A stretch of 64,000 bases of DNA from Lunularia cruciata. Taxonomy: Eukaryota; Streptophyta; Marchantiopsida; Lunulariales; Lunulariaceae. A model generated the notes under the pieces. It was given only the letters and a program-made list of their open reading frames with translations, ran no database searches and was not told the DNA's origin. Made by a program: the position numbers and the translations under genes. The stretch lies in the NCBI GenBank assembly GCA_948567375.1, contig OX419759.1:35255493-35319492 (forward strand), in the 5' to 3' direction. Shown in pieces: positions 23,544 to 34,913 of the stretch. Each line of letters begins with the position of its first letter. The stretch's first letter is position 1.

Positions 23544-24717
23544 ATGACTCGTAACTTCTTGTTCCTGGTCGGTGTGGGGGTCGCCTTTCTGGCAATGGAA
23601 TTTTCTTCCGCTCAGACTGTCAGTGGTAAAGACCCGACGACAGACTACTTCATCGAAGCACAGAGCGTGCCAGCAGCTCCCGAGACTGCCAGATGTCTCT
23701 CTGTACAATGTAGAAACCGGAGACTAACTTGTCCCAATGCCTGCAAGAAGAGATCCACCGTTGCTGATGGCAAGTCGGCGTGCTTCATAGATTGCTTCAA
23801 GTGTGAAACCAGCTGCAAACGTACGTTCTGTGGATTGAATTTTATCCACTACTTACAGTAAATTCTTTCAAGTTCCGCCTGTGTAGCTTTACTGATGATG
23901 TACAAACTGATGGATTCTATTTGGTATGTCCGTACGTAATACAGATAGAAAGTTGAACTGTTACGGGTTCGGAGCAGTGTGCTACGATCCACGTTTCATT
24001 GGTGGAGACGGTGTGATGTTCTACTTCCACGGTCAGAAGGATCAAGATTTCTGCATTCTGTCTGACCGCAGCTTGCACATTAATGCCCACTTCATTGGAA
24101 AGCGGCCAGAGGGGAGGTCAAGGGATTACACTTGGGTGCAAAGCTTGGGGATTATGTTCGCCTCCAATAAGCTCGCCATCGGAGCGAAGAAGGTGGGAGC
24201 GTGGTCCAACAATGTAGACCATCTCTCATTTTCCTACAATGGAATCGAATTCACCATTCCAGAGCTCGAGGGTTCTGTTTGGACTTCAGTTGACGGACAG
24301 GTCGTGGTTGAAAGAACAAGCGAGGCTAACAGCGCGCATGTGACGGTAAAGCAGTTGATGGAGGTGAGTTTGGATGTAGTTCCTATCACCGACGAGGAGA
24401 GCCGAGTACACAAATATCAAATTACCGACGAGGATCGTTTCGCTCATCTCCAGATGCAGTTCAGTTTTCCCGGTCTATCCAGCTCAGTAAACGGGGTGTT
24501 AGGCCAAACTTATCAGCCAAATTTCAAAACCCCTGTGAAGACGACTGCACCCATGCCTGTAATGGGAGGATCCGAGAAGTACTTGACCTCCTCTCTGCTG
24601 ACAGCTGATTGCAAGGTGAACCAGTTCTCAGTTAGTTCTGAAGCCATTGAATCTTCAGCATTCAAGAGCTCTGTGCAGTGCATGACGAGGGAAGGAGTAA
24701 TGTCATGCAGGCGATAG
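23544..24717 (+). CDS. Secreted Cys-rich root-cap-domain protein, paralog 2 (two exons)
   Basis: Exon 1 is 23,544-23,820 and exon 2 is 23,945-24,717. The 124 bp intron has a GTACGT donor and an AATACAG acceptor in phase 1, at the same codon as in paralog 1. The product is 349 residues, the same length as its partner. It has a signal peptide (residues 1-23, ending FSSA) and eight cysteines at 51, 56, 63, 67, 80, 84, 87 and 91, spaced CX4CX6CX3CX12CX3CX2CX3C. The Root_cap domain follows: VCYDPRFIGGDGVMFYFHG, KDQDFCILSDR, HINAHFIGKRP, RDYTWVQSLG, then VSLDVVPI and MPVMGG..KYLTSSLL. The frame is open 26 codons upstream of the chosen ATG, but MTRNFLFLV gives the clean signal peptide and is conserved in the truncated duplicate. 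It is transcribed away from paralog 1 across 2.76 kb. Confidence 0.88.
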
Positions 24718-25769
24718 ATTGCCCTAGTACTCCACCAATTCTCGAGTTAAATGCATTAGCGGGAACCTGAGACGAGTGCATTAAAATAACAAGTAATGAT
24801 GGTCTTGTGCACATTTCGAGTCCAAATGCATGACTACATCTTTCCAACTTAGCTGAATAAGAATCAAGTAAAGTGGTTGACTAGGCCCCATGCCAGTAGT
24901 GGGGGAAGAATTCGAATAGCAACAAACTTTACGACAGGACGACAATATTACGATCAGGTTCCATGACTTTTGACCATGAAACTGGAAACGAATGCAGCAG
25001 CTGCAGGAAGTGCGATGAGGGATGCATCAGGTGGCCCAGCTGTCTGGAAGATCTCTCATTTGTTGCAATTCGTGCAACTGCAACACACTACTGTAGTATA
25101 TATCCCTCTAGAAACTGCCCCTTGGGAGAAAAGTTTGTGATCACATAGCCAGAATAAGGAGGGTTACCACCACCAGAAAGCTTATTGCCGTGCAACAATG
25201 TGACTTGCAAGGATATTATTAATATTCACCGAGTTTTTGTTATGAACTGTGAATGTGAAATATTTTTATAAATATGGGTACCTTTGCATATGGAAATGAG
25301 GAGCGAGTTGCATTCTAAAGCTTGTTTGGGGATCTCTGTTCCTGTCAAGAATATACATGTGCTGCAAATTCTGATTCAACTTAGAGGAATTGCAACTCAG
25401 AACCAGGTATGGGTACCTGGCCAATTACTCCTTCTGTGATCAATGTGATAATTCTACTGTAGAATTATTCCAATTCTTTAACAATACAAGATTGCACTCA
25501 GTCTGTCACACACAAGATTAAATCGTTATTTAGTTACAGCCTTGGGTAAGTCATATCGCTCAATCTCAAAACTCTGCTTACACCATCCCAATTTGTCTAT
25601 GGAATATTTGATATAAGAAGTACGGTGCTTGTAGCACCCCCAAGCTTAAGTTGCTAGTTGTTCAACTACACAGTGAGCTGCTCACATTCTTTGAGGGATG
25701 AAAGTCAACGTCACAACCAGAGTATCTCAACACCATAGCCAAATACGAAAACAGACAGCCTTCCTATTC
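24718..25769. other. 3' flank of root-cap paralog 2, no gene recognised
   Basis: Only short unsupported ORFs occur. No repeat array or RNA gene was seen. Confidence 0.6.
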
Positions 25770-26430
25770 AATCGTGAATCCAGGAACATGCGTGGAGAGT
25801 TGTGCCGACTAGTAATGACCAGCACCAGCACCCGGAAATAGGCGAAGCTAAGATTAAATCCAAACATGGCAACAGGATTTCGTGAAATTTGCGACAATTC
25901 GAATAAGTGTGTATATATGCTTGAAGATGCTAATGCAAAGAAGCATCAAACTCGGATGAAGACGGGGAAATATACTTTGATTGATCTGGGTAGATTTTGC
26001 GAGGGTTGAATTTATTCGACAAGGACCCGTTTATGTATCCGTTGAATCCTCCCTACCTAACCTCGTGCTCCCCGGCCATCACTCGAATTTCCTATGTCCA
26101 AAAGCGATGTCCCATATAATATATTGGCCAAGGGACACCCCTGAACACTTCTTATCGAGCGCATCCGTCAAAGATCGTCCAGGAAGAATCCAACAGCTAC
26201 AAAAGTGAATCGCGGATCAGATAGAACTTCCGTCGTAATGAAGACTCTTGATATTCCTGTCTTGTAATCCATCAGGATGATGGACTAAACATAGAAAACA
26301 AACATCTCTACAGATTATTACCAATTCTAAGAATTTCCCTCATGCCCCACATAAGGTCCACATATAGAGAGTCCAGGTGCTTTGCCGTTAGAAATGACTC
26401 GTAACGGGCTATTCCTAGCTGATGCAAGGA
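25770..26430 (+). pseudogene. Truncated duplicate of root-cap paralog 2: promoter plus first codons
   Basis: 25,770-26,190 repeats the upstream block 22,610-23,060. Further on, a CACATAAGG box (about 26,348) precedes an ATG at 26,394 that opens MTRNGLFL, against MTRNFLFL in paralog 2. Similarity then stops: the frame continues to 26,576 but has no signal-peptide core, no cysteine module and no Root_cap domain. Only the upstream region and the beginning of exon 1 therefore remain. Whether the promoter is still active cannot be seen. Confidence 0.65.
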
Positions 26431-26883
26431 TCCTCATTCGGGCTAATGGAAGTTTTCCTATCGGAGATTGTTCTGGAGATCATGAAGTTCCATTGAGATA
26501 CTTTTCAGAAATGACTAGAATTGAACAGAAAATTGTAGAATTGTCACAACTGTTTATTATTAAATGTTTAACGTAGTTGTTTATTATTGAATGTTCAACC
26601 TTTTAGACATGAATTATTGCCAGCATAGTGTAGTGTCACACACTTTAGTGCATTAAATTTTTTTTTAAAACAATCAAATCACTTTCAACAAAGATGTATG
26701 TCGTATATGTGCTCTTGAAAGTGCTGGTTCAGGAGGGTTTAAGGGTCGATCTGCCCTGAAGGTTTCACTCTCAGTTACCTATGCTATATATATTACATAC
26801 AATGCTAATGAGAAAGTTGTACCTTTCCGGGAAGGCAATGTTCTACTTCACTGCTATACTATAAATCAGTGTCAAGTTTGCAA
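26431..26883. other. Transition from gene island to AT-rich repeat DNA
   Basis: Base composition drops here towards AT-rich. No gene or named repeat was recognised. Confidence 0.5.
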
Positions 26884-27011
26884 GGGCTAGACATTTAGTT
26901 ATATGTTATACTTTATAATACCCACAGGGCTAGACTTTTAGTATATGTTATACTTTATAATACACACAGGGCTAGACTTTTAGTAATATGTTATACTTTA
27001 TAGTATCCACA
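26884..27011 (+). repeat. Three tandem copies of a 42-43 bp unit
   Basis: Units start at 26,884, 26,927 and 26,969 with GGGCTAGAC and contain ATATGTTATACTTTATA. They are nearly identical, so the duplication is fairly recent. Confidence 0.85.
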
Positions 27012-27336
27012 GTCCTCGGGACCATTCAATGCATTTTGTTTATTCTTCTTAACCTCTAAGGATCAAACACTCTAGTCAAGCCTGAATGCCTTCCCACCTC
27101 CTTAACACTTGAGGGCTTATTTTGAGTTCCTCACCACTACTAGATCAAGTTGTCTCAAACTATACACCACACTGACATTGATACCCTAAGGATCATGCAC
27201 ATCCCCATGCATCTACCTCAAGACAGAACCCAATTCATACACACAAAGACATTCACAAGGAGCTTATAAATATTTGACAAAAAAGTATGATTTAGAATTC
27301 CGAAACTGAACCTATATTACTTTGGAGTGAATCCCT

Positions 27337-27567
27337 TTACACTTCCTATTACAAAATGATGGGATGAACCCAACGGCCATATACCATCATAATCCCTTGA
27401 TTAACACTACTCATATTAGTGTTAACCCTAATATAACTACCTTATCTTCCCTATTACCCTTATACTTCCTTCTACAAAATGATCGTATGAATCCAAGGGC
27501 CATATGCAATCATGATCCACTGATTAAATCTACTCCTACTAATATAACTACCTTATCTTCCTGATTA
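27337..27567 (+). repeat. Two direct copies of an approximately 110-120 bp unit
   Basis: 27,337-27,456 and 27,459-27,567 share ACTTCCT.(C)TACAAAATGAT, CCA.(C/G)GGCCATAT, and end AATATAACTACCTTATCTTC. The second copy lacks about 12 bp. They are non-coding. Confidence 0.75.
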
Positions 27568-27735
27568 ACTTTGTGATTACATGGCATGCATGTTAGTAAT
27601 CCTACTGTGTACTTTGCATGAACTACTATTCTACCATCCCCACCTTCTTTGTATGACAATAATTAAGTTTGAGAGAAGGGTGACAATCTACTTGGTGGTG
27701 GTGACATGCATTGTAGCCTTTCCTTTCTCCCTATC

Positions 27736-28738
27736 TTAGATAATATTAGGGGCAACTCTCCATGGTCTATCATTGTCATCACTCCCCAATTTTTCATTGT
27801 CATCATTAGAGCCATTGCCATGCAACAGGTCCTCGGCACCTATGGGTTGTGCTTGCATCACCTGTTCAATTGCACACCCATTGGTACCATTGTATCTTTG
27901 CTTTCTCCTATAAGAGTTTGGGCCGGTGTGATTATGAATCTTCACCCACTTGCTTGACTCTTTGTACTTCAGAATATCATTCTAATATCACTTGGGTTGC
28001 AATTGATAACAACCTATGGGAAAGTGGTGGACCAAGAATATCTTTTTCTCCTCCTTCCTTAGCAATTTCATCCCAATGTAGAAATGAATCATGAATAGAG
28101 AGTGGAAGGTGGAACCCCAACTCACCTACAAGGTCTCAATCAGCTTCTTAACCCACTGTAGAACATCCTTGCCCAATCCACCTGGTGTCCTTAATACAGC
28201 AATTGGAAAATGTGGCTTGCACATTGTTGACATATGTTGTTCATGTTGATCAAAGTAGCTTCATGATTGATGTTACCAGGATGTGCCTTGCTTGATTGTT
28301 ATAACTCTCTACCTTCTAGCCATTGTTGATCTTCTTGCTTTTGAACTAAGCTGCAAACTTATTTGTCATATCTTTCCTCACCTTGGGCCAATCTTGGTCT
28401 AGGTACATGGCATATGGGGTGGAAATTTCATCCCCAAGAACTTGCAACCAATGCATCACCTTCCAAGCAAGCACATTGCTATGTAGGTTGGAGGTGTTTG
28501 TGCTCCTCTTCTCCTAAATCTCTTGTATCATTGGGAGATTGATAAGCTCCCAATTCCACATTAAAAACTGCAATTGCAACTATTGAGTTATGACATACTC
28601 AACATAGTTATAAGTTCTCCACTTCTCTACTTTAGGTGACTACAAGGTCACCTCAGGCATAGCCTTGCACTTCTTGGGTGACATTGCTATCAATTCTACA
28701 TCACATGATTGCCTCATGGTTTCTTGTCACTCCTCCAT
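27736..28738 (-). pseudogene. Decayed protein-coding sequence of unknown family
   Basis: One minus-strand frame reads from an ATG near 28,736 down to about 27,960 with roughly ten in-frame stops. Then, after a frameshift, it continues in an open 69-codon hydrophilic tail (27,945-27,736). Between the stops the translation is coherent: VEKWRTYNYVEYVITQ, MWNWELINLPMIQEI, WKVMHWLQVLGDEISTPYAM, FHLPLSIHDSFLHWDEIAKE. The stops are nearly all TAG or TGA where CAG, CGA or TGG would restore sense, the pattern expected from C-to-T decay. I do not recognise the protein. It is rich in Trp, with no membrane segments, zinc motifs or polymerase motifs. It could be an old host gene or a transposon-encoded protein; the surroundings are repeats. 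Confidence 0.5.
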
Positions 28739-29104
28739 ACTCAATTCCTGATCACTTGCTCACATAGTCTCTTGTTTTGCTCTCCCAAATCATGAGTAGA
28801 TACTAGCAAATTGTCATAGTGCAGTTGCCTCAAAATTTATAGAAGTTTACACCTCCAACATTCAAACCTTAATATTGATTTTCTTCCTGAATTAATACCA
28901 TGTTGTTGATGGCTGTTGTATTTACTATGGCCATTTGTTGTTCCTACATGCGAGAAGCGCCATGAAAAAAAAAAACCAAAATCAGTTCTTTGGTACAAGT
29001 GGCATTCCTTTGCATGCATAAATGTTAATGTCGATAATTGTCCTTTTGGTTCCTTGCTTACATGGCCAAGAATGGTCATAATCAAGGGGTGTGACATAAA
29101 AAAA
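28739..29104. other. Non-coding repeat-rich DNA
   Basis: No gene was recognised. The frames at 28,837-29,285 are shadows of low-complexity, A-rich DNA. Confidence 0.5.
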
Positions 29105-29217
29105 GATATGAAAAACCCAAAGGTATGCCAAAAGCAAAAACATGACAAACCCAAAGGTGTGCCAAAAATAGAAACATGACAAACCTTAGGTGTGCTAAAA
29201 CTGAAGATATGACAAAA
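29105..29217 (+). repeat. Tandem repeat of about 32-36 bp, three and a half units
   Basis: Units start at 29,105, 29,141, 29,175 and 29,207 and share ATGACAAACCCAAAGGTGTG with AAAA-rich ends. The repeat is degenerate. Confidence 0.75.
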
Positions 29218-29649
29218 ATAATAATAATTTCAGGACCATAGGTGTTCATGGCCAATGGTGTACCAAACCAAGGGTATGAGGACATCCTCCCTTGTTGACA
29301 GAAGTTGCATGTCTTTGTACTTGTCCTTCCTCATTGCTTCTTATTGTCTTGCGTGCTAATTGTAAAACCTTTGAATCTTATTTGCTAACACTAATTCCCA
29401 CAAAATGCTATTGTACTAAAAAGAAAGAGAGAAAGAGAGAAAAATATGACCAAAAGAGATTGAGTGAGTTGTTATATTGACATCCTCTATAAAGTGTGAA
29501 ATCATGTGTAAAATTAAGCCATGTGAATCACATCAAACCCAATACTTTCAGTTGAATTTCTTGTGCCATGTAGCGTTACTTGTGATGGACTTCATGTTAT
29601 GTGAGTATGCTGCAATGATTAAATTGCATTTTTATATTCTTATTGTTGA
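29218..29649. other. AT-rich DNA before the root-cap relic
   Basis: No gene was recognised. If the relic had a first exon it should lie here; a Cys-containing stretch at about 29,555-29,615 was looked at, but it does not match the eight-cysteine spacing. Confidence 0.4.
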
Positions 29650-30335
29650 TAAGAAGTTGAACCACTAGGAATTTGCTTTAGTATGCTACGATCCATCTTT
29701 CACCATGAGGACAATGATTTTCTACTTCCATGGCCAAAAGGGTTGAGATTTTTGCTTGCTCCTTGCTCACAACTTGATCATTCATGTTTGCTTAGAGTTC
29801 CATGGATGTAATCAACCAGATGATGATTTTTTTAAGGCACACATTTTAGATCTATGGATACACTTGATTGGACAATTTGAGGCTTATTTTCAAGTCTCGT
29901 AAGTTTGGGAGATGAGAGATTGAGAGAGAATACTTTGGTCCAATGAATTTGACTATTTCAATTTTGCTAACAATGGAGTTGAAGTCATCATTCTAGTGCA
30001 TGACAATGCTATCTAGATATTATTAATGGATAGGTCTTGATTGACCAATTAAATAAGACAAAAGGATTGCATGTGATACTCAAGCCATCGTTGGACGTGA
30101 GTTTGGATGTAGTCCCTTTAAACCAGCTCCAAGATGGAAATATCAAACTCCTAATAAGAACTAAATCATTCAACTCTTCATGAATTTCAATTTCTCTAAT
30201 TTGTCCACCTCAACAAATGGGGTTTTACACCAATTGCATAAGCTTAGCCTAGCTTCAAGATCCCCATATCATTGGGAGAATATGATATGCAAGCATTAGA
30301 GCACTCCTTTATTTTCCAAGGAAAGCATCAAAAGG
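29650..30335 (+). pseudogene. Decayed third root-cap gene (exon 2 region)
   Basis: Translation begins DKKLN at the point where exon 2 of paralog 2 begins (DRKLN). It continues VCYDPSF, then IFYFHGQKG, a stop, and DFCLL, matching VCYDPRF, MFYFHGQKD and DFCIL. Further on, GLHVILKPSLDVSLDVVPL matches the segment of paralog 2 ending VSLDVVPI. Near 30,180-30,260, MNFNFSNLST.TNGVL matches MQFSFPGLSSSVNGVL. Several stops and frameshifts break it, many explainable by C-to-T change. The copy is far more diverged than the two intact paralogs are from each other. It lies 5 kb downstream of paralog 2, outside the GC-balanced island. It is non-functional. Confidence 0.8.
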
Positions 30336-30889
30336 CTAGATTCATGTCCTATATGCAATAGTTGTCCTTTTGTTTCTTTCACTACTTGTTGAAAATTCAG
30401 AATCTAACAAAATCCATCACTTGGCAAAGTTTTAATAGTAATATCAAATAAGAACAAATTAAGGATTGTCTTGTGAAACATTTGGACTTGAAATGCATTT
30501 CATATCTGCCTAAACATAAGTGAGCCTTAGTAAAAATTTTAATTGTTCTCTATGCTTCATTGGTTTGGCTTGAGGGATGGCAACCATACCCAAAGACTAC
30601 TAGAATAAGGTCACTTTTCTACCATATGCTACTATCATTGACATTTATGTTGAAAGTACATTTCAGATGGTAGTACATGTGGCATTGATATAATATGTAC
30701 CTACACTATAGGTGTTAGGGTTTGTGTATAGCAACTAGCATCCCATGGTGGTATAAGTTAGGGTTAGAGTATTTAGGTCTTACTTTTGAGAGAGTAGGTT
30801 GTTCATTCCATGGAGATGCTGGCGGCATAGTCAAGAAGCTTGAGCAATGGGATGTGTGAGCAATAGTCCGGAGAACAAGGCCAAGTATA
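30336..30889. other. Repeat-rich DNA, nothing identified
   Basis: No ORF or repeat family was recognised with confidence. The right end runs into a gypsy RNase H relic. Confidence 0.5.
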
Positions 30890-31005
30890 ACATGCGCTAA
30901 TCTTGAAATCTTATGAACCAAAACATCCAATCAAGTTGGCTATAGATGCATGAAGTGTTGCAATAGGAGCAGTCCTACAACAATAATGGAATGATGGATG
31001 GCACC
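30890..31005 (+). pseudogene. Gypsy RNase H fragment
   Basis: The plus strand reads IKLAIDA, a stop, SVAIGAVLQQ, a stop and WNDGWHLK. This is the first RNase H motif of gypsy pol (D-A-S-x-x-A-I-G-x-V-L-x-Q). It is cut on the right by the truncated Gypsy-A copy, in the opposite orientation. Confidence 0.6.
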
Positions 31006-33062
31006 TAAAACCTCAAAAGCTTTGAGAGCCTTCTTGTCCTCCAAAATCACCATGTAATCTACACCCTTCTTCATGTAGATGGTCAATGCATAAACTTTGT
31101 TGGAAAATGAGAAGATGAACCTCCTATAGTATCCAACCATCCCCAAGAATTGGCATAACTTTGTCAAGCTTGAAGGGAATGGAAGGTCTAAGATTTTCCT
31201 CACCTTCTTAGGATCAACTGCTATTCTATCCTTGGAGATGATGTGCCCCAAAAGTAGACCCTCTTCACATCCAAAAATGCACTTCTTTGGGTTGAGTGAT
31301 GCATTTTCCTCATCCAAGCGTTGCAAGACCTTGATTAGGTGCTCAAAGTGCTCCTCCTTGTTCCCATAGACACAAAAGTCATCAATGAAGTCTCACAAAT
31401 TTCCCAATGAAAGGTTCAAATACATTGTTCATGAACCGTTGGAATGTGGCTAGAGCATTGCAAAGCCCAAAAGGCATGACCTTGAAAGCGTAAGTTCCCC
31501 AAGGTGTGATGAATGTGGTGAGTTGTTGATGCTCTGGTGCAATCTTGATTTGGTTATATCCATTATAACCATCTCCAAAACTGTACCTCTCATGACCTAC
31601 AACCTCCTCCAAGATCTCATCAATGAATGGCAATGGGTAGTAGTCTTTCTTGGTAACAACATTGAGCTTCTTGTAGTCCACACATACCCGAAGCTTGCCA
31701 TTCTTTTTCTTCACAATGACAATTGGAGACACCCATTCTGAATTCTCTACATCAAAGATAAATCCGGCTTCCTTGAGCTTATCAATCTCCTCCTTCACAA
31801 CCAAAGATATTGGTGGGCTAATGCGACATTGCTTTTGGCGGATTGGTCTTGCATATGACTCCACCTCTATCTTGTGCTCCTGCAAGGTGACTTCCTCCAA
31901 ATCCTTGTAACTAAAAGCAAAAACATGGATGAACTTGTGGAAAATCTCCTCAAATCTCACCTTCTCCTCCTTGGTAACATTTGGACCATACTTGAGGGTA
32001 GATAACCTTCTCTCTACCTCCTCAAATGTCAATGGTGATTTATATGGGTCTTTCAAAACCTCTAGCTTAGGTGCAAAATCCATAGCACAAAAGGGATACA
32101 CATCTGAATAAGATTCAGATTCATCCTCCTCTGTGGAAGTCTCCTCCTCCATGCTTGTATCCACACCTGAAGCTCCTTCTTCAGAATCTGATTCCCAATT
32201 ATCAGAAGATGATGTATTTGAATGTGAGGTGTTGGTGGTGTTAGTCATAGGAACTGTGACTCTATGTTTTGATGGCCCAATCCTCAAGTACCCTTTGTGC
32301 CATCAATCAGTTGTGCATGCTGCTCTCAACCATGGCCTTCCAAGAAGTAAGTCATAGCTTGAAACTTTCAAGACTTGGAAAGTCATGAGATTTTGAACTC
32401 CCATAACTAAAACTACCACTTTATCCATCACCCCTACTGGTCAAACTTGTTGCTTGTTTGACATGGTCACCACAAATGTTGAAGGTCTTGAGGGTATCAT
32501 ACCCAACTTTTTCATCAACCTTTTTGACGTGGCATTCATTGTTGATCCTCCATCAACCAATGCATCCTTGATGTTGTGACCATTCACTCTCACATCAATC
32601 TTGGAGGCATATTCACAAGCCTCCCATGGTGCTGGCTTGGCATCTACCACCCCCATTGATACTGGAGCTTTTGCCTTCTTCTTCTTCTTGATCCTTGTAG
32701 AACTCAAACCACCTCTAAGCTTGTTTCTCAAGGTAGGGTTCAAAGTAATCAATTGGCCCACTATGATGTTAGCCTTGTGACTACCAACATCCTCCAACAC
32801 ATTGTAGTTCCATTGTTGCTTTGAAATCAAGAAATCCTCCATCTTGAACTTCTTCCTTGGAGTCTTTGTTGTTGATGGTGTTGAGGTGCGAGTGCTCCTA
32901 GTAGACATAGGAGTATTCTTGCTTGGAGTAAATCCTTGAGAAGAGTGAACATCCTCTGCAAAATGAGCTCTCTTCTTCTCTTGTGCCAAAAGCTCCAAAT
33001 TAAGACCCTTGGAGTTTGAGCACTCTCCCTTCTCATACTTGCTCTCAACCACATCTATGGAT
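31006..33062 (-). mobile_element. Truncated Gypsy-A copy: gag tail, protease, reverse transcriptase
   Basis: This matches the internal part of the full-length Gypsy-A (51,140-53,190) almost residue for residue, from the sequence SIDVVESKYEKGECSN near 33,060 to the reverse transcriptase thumb near 31,006. Both ends break off abruptly and no LTRs are attached. It retains VDGGSTMNATS (protease, DGGS) and KKKNGKLRVCVDYKKLN with MPFGLCNALATFQ (reverse transcriptase). A short deletion near 31,398 shifts the frame just before the FIDD catalytic box. A CGA-to-TGA change near 32,310 stops the protease-linker region. Several other differences from the full-length copy are CpG-to-TpG or CpA. It lies between a plus-strand RNase H relic and a coiled-coil ORF. 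Confidence 0.85.
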
Positions 33063-34068
33063 TGTAGTTGGTGAAGTATCTGCTGGATGAAGTGAAGACA
33101 TTGAAGGAGATTGTAATTCAAAGAGAAGGAGAATCTAAGGAACTTCGGGTGGATGTAGTATTGAAGAAGAAGATTTTTGAGAAGTATGGAAGAAAGATGC
33201 ACAGTCAAGCCAAAGAGATGAAAGAGCAGATGGCATTGTTGGCAAAGATGAAAGAGGAGGTCAGTGAAGTTTGCATTGAAAGTATTCATGTGACGGCAAT
33301 GGTGGTTGTGATGGAGCAGGAGTTAGAGAGCCTGAAGAAGTTGCGGTAGGAAAAGATCAAGCATGGCAGAGGGAGTTGGCAATCCAACACCAAGAAGAGA
33401 AAAGATTGCGAGGCTTGGTCAGAAGTGCAGAGATGCAGAGTGCTCAGTATGCAGAGGAGAAGAAGATACTTGCTGCTAAGTACAAAGACAAGTTAAAAAT
33501 GTACATAGAAGAATTGAAGGCCAAACAATCTAAGAGGTATGCATCAAAGTTAGTATGGGAAGTTGTTGGCAGATTGCGGGCAATGCTGAGCACAGAGTCT
33601 ATTGGAGGAAAATTGGAGGAAGCAAGACTGCACAAATTGAAATTGCTTGTGTAGGAAACTCAAAAGAGAAGAGCAAAAGATGTAGATATGAACACTCTGT
33701 TGATTCATCTAAGGGAGCAAGTAGATAGGAAGATAATTGAGGTAGGAGACAATGTAAGTCTTAGATTAGATTTAGTGAATTCAGAGTTAGAGAGACTTAA
33801 GAGTAGTGTGAAGGAGGAAAAGAAGTCTAAAGTTGCAAAAGTAGGAGTGCAAGTGTCTTTGGATTTGACATATGGGACATTAGAGAAGAGTGGGTCGGGA
33901 GATAAAGAGTTAGAGAAGTTACCCACCAGTGCAATTGTAGTTCAAAGTGAAGAAGTGGTAGAGATAGCAAAGGAATTAGTAGAATTAGATAGACCCAAAG
34001 AAGGAGAAGTGATAGTAGTATCATCGGGTTTGGAAGCCAAAAAAGAGGTAGACATTGGATTGGAATAA
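33063..34068 (+). pseudogene. Coiled-coil ORF remnants of an LTR element
   Basis: Three consecutive plus-strand pieces (33,068-33,349; 33,376-33,654; 33,688-34,068) are separated by single in-frame stops. They encode Lys/Glu/Leu-rich heptad-like sequence (for example MHSQAKEMKEQMALLAKMKEE) ending in an acidic C-terminal tail. A coiled coil is clear; no enzyme motif is seen. An LTR-like block with TATA-like TATTTAAAGG follows at once. The arrangement (coil ORF, then LTR-like block) repeats that of 1-2,690 and 2,691-6,130. The 5' part is cut by the truncated Gypsy-A copy. Confidence 0.5.
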
Positions 34069-34099
34069 GAACGGGTTTGAGATTTGAAGAGGCAAATAT

Positions 34100-34900
34100 G
34101 AAGAGTTGCATTGTCATTTTGGATCAAGAGGTTTGTAGAATGATATTTTAGTTAGTAATTGTCGATTCCTCTACTATTTAAAGGAGGTATTTGTAGTCTC
34201 ATGTTGTTTAATATTCTAAATTTCTCAAGATAGATAAAGCAAAGTGCTGAGTTCAGTGCTCATTGCTTGAGCTTAATTTTGAGTATCAATTCTGTGATTG
34301 TTTGTGAGTGTTTGGAGAAATTTGAAGTGCAAGTTAGTGTGCATGTTGGATGTTGGATTCCACGCCTTGATCTTCATTCTGTGTATTTGATCATGAGTGA
34401 AGTGCAATCAGAGCAATGCCTTGACAGATCTGAGAAGAATTGTAGTGTTGGTAGTATTTTGCATTTGTGAATGTAGTGCTAAGTTGATGTGAAGTTATTT
34501 CAATCAAGGAAGTTGTGCCTTCATTGGGAAGGGTGGAACACAATTCTAAGGCAAAGTTGTTTTACAATGAAGTTGCCATTTTTGGGATGGATTGAATCAT
34601 CACAATCAAGTTTGTTTGGAAAGATTTGAAAGATTTTTTATTATGGGTGACAAATTGTTGTGATGGCATTGTGGTAAGTGCTTGTTACTCTCTTCTGGGT
34701 ATAGTTTTTACCTGAGAGACTAAAGACGCAATCAAGAAGAACTACATTGTTATTTTGCTTTGTATTTGACCAATTTTGAAGCATATCTTTGCAAGAACAA
34801 ACTTTACTTACCAGATTACCGCAAAAGTGATATTTGTTGGCTTTTCACACTTGTAACTCACACCAAATGGCACCAATTCCATGCATAGTTTGTTTTCCCG
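34100..34900 (+). repeat. LTR-like block, copy C
   Basis: TATTTAAAGGAGG (about 34,176) is followed about 500 bp later by CTCTCTTCTGGG, TTTTTACCTGAGAGACTAAA and CAATCAAGAAGAAC, as in copies A and B (CCAAGAGGTTAAACATAAAA and CAAAGAGGTTAAATAAGAAA). It joins the coil ORF on its left to E1 pol on its right. Exact ends were not determined. Confidence 0.4.
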
Positions 34901-34913
34901 ATGACAACGGTAG

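Noticed and set aside
26884-27567. CRISPR-like array
   Set aside because: The repeats are directly adjacent tandem units without unique spacers, in a plant-type genome.
33827-34127. Minus-strand ORFs opposite the coiled-coil frame
   Set aside because: They are Leu/Ser-rich mirrors of the Glu/Lys-rich coil on the plus strand.
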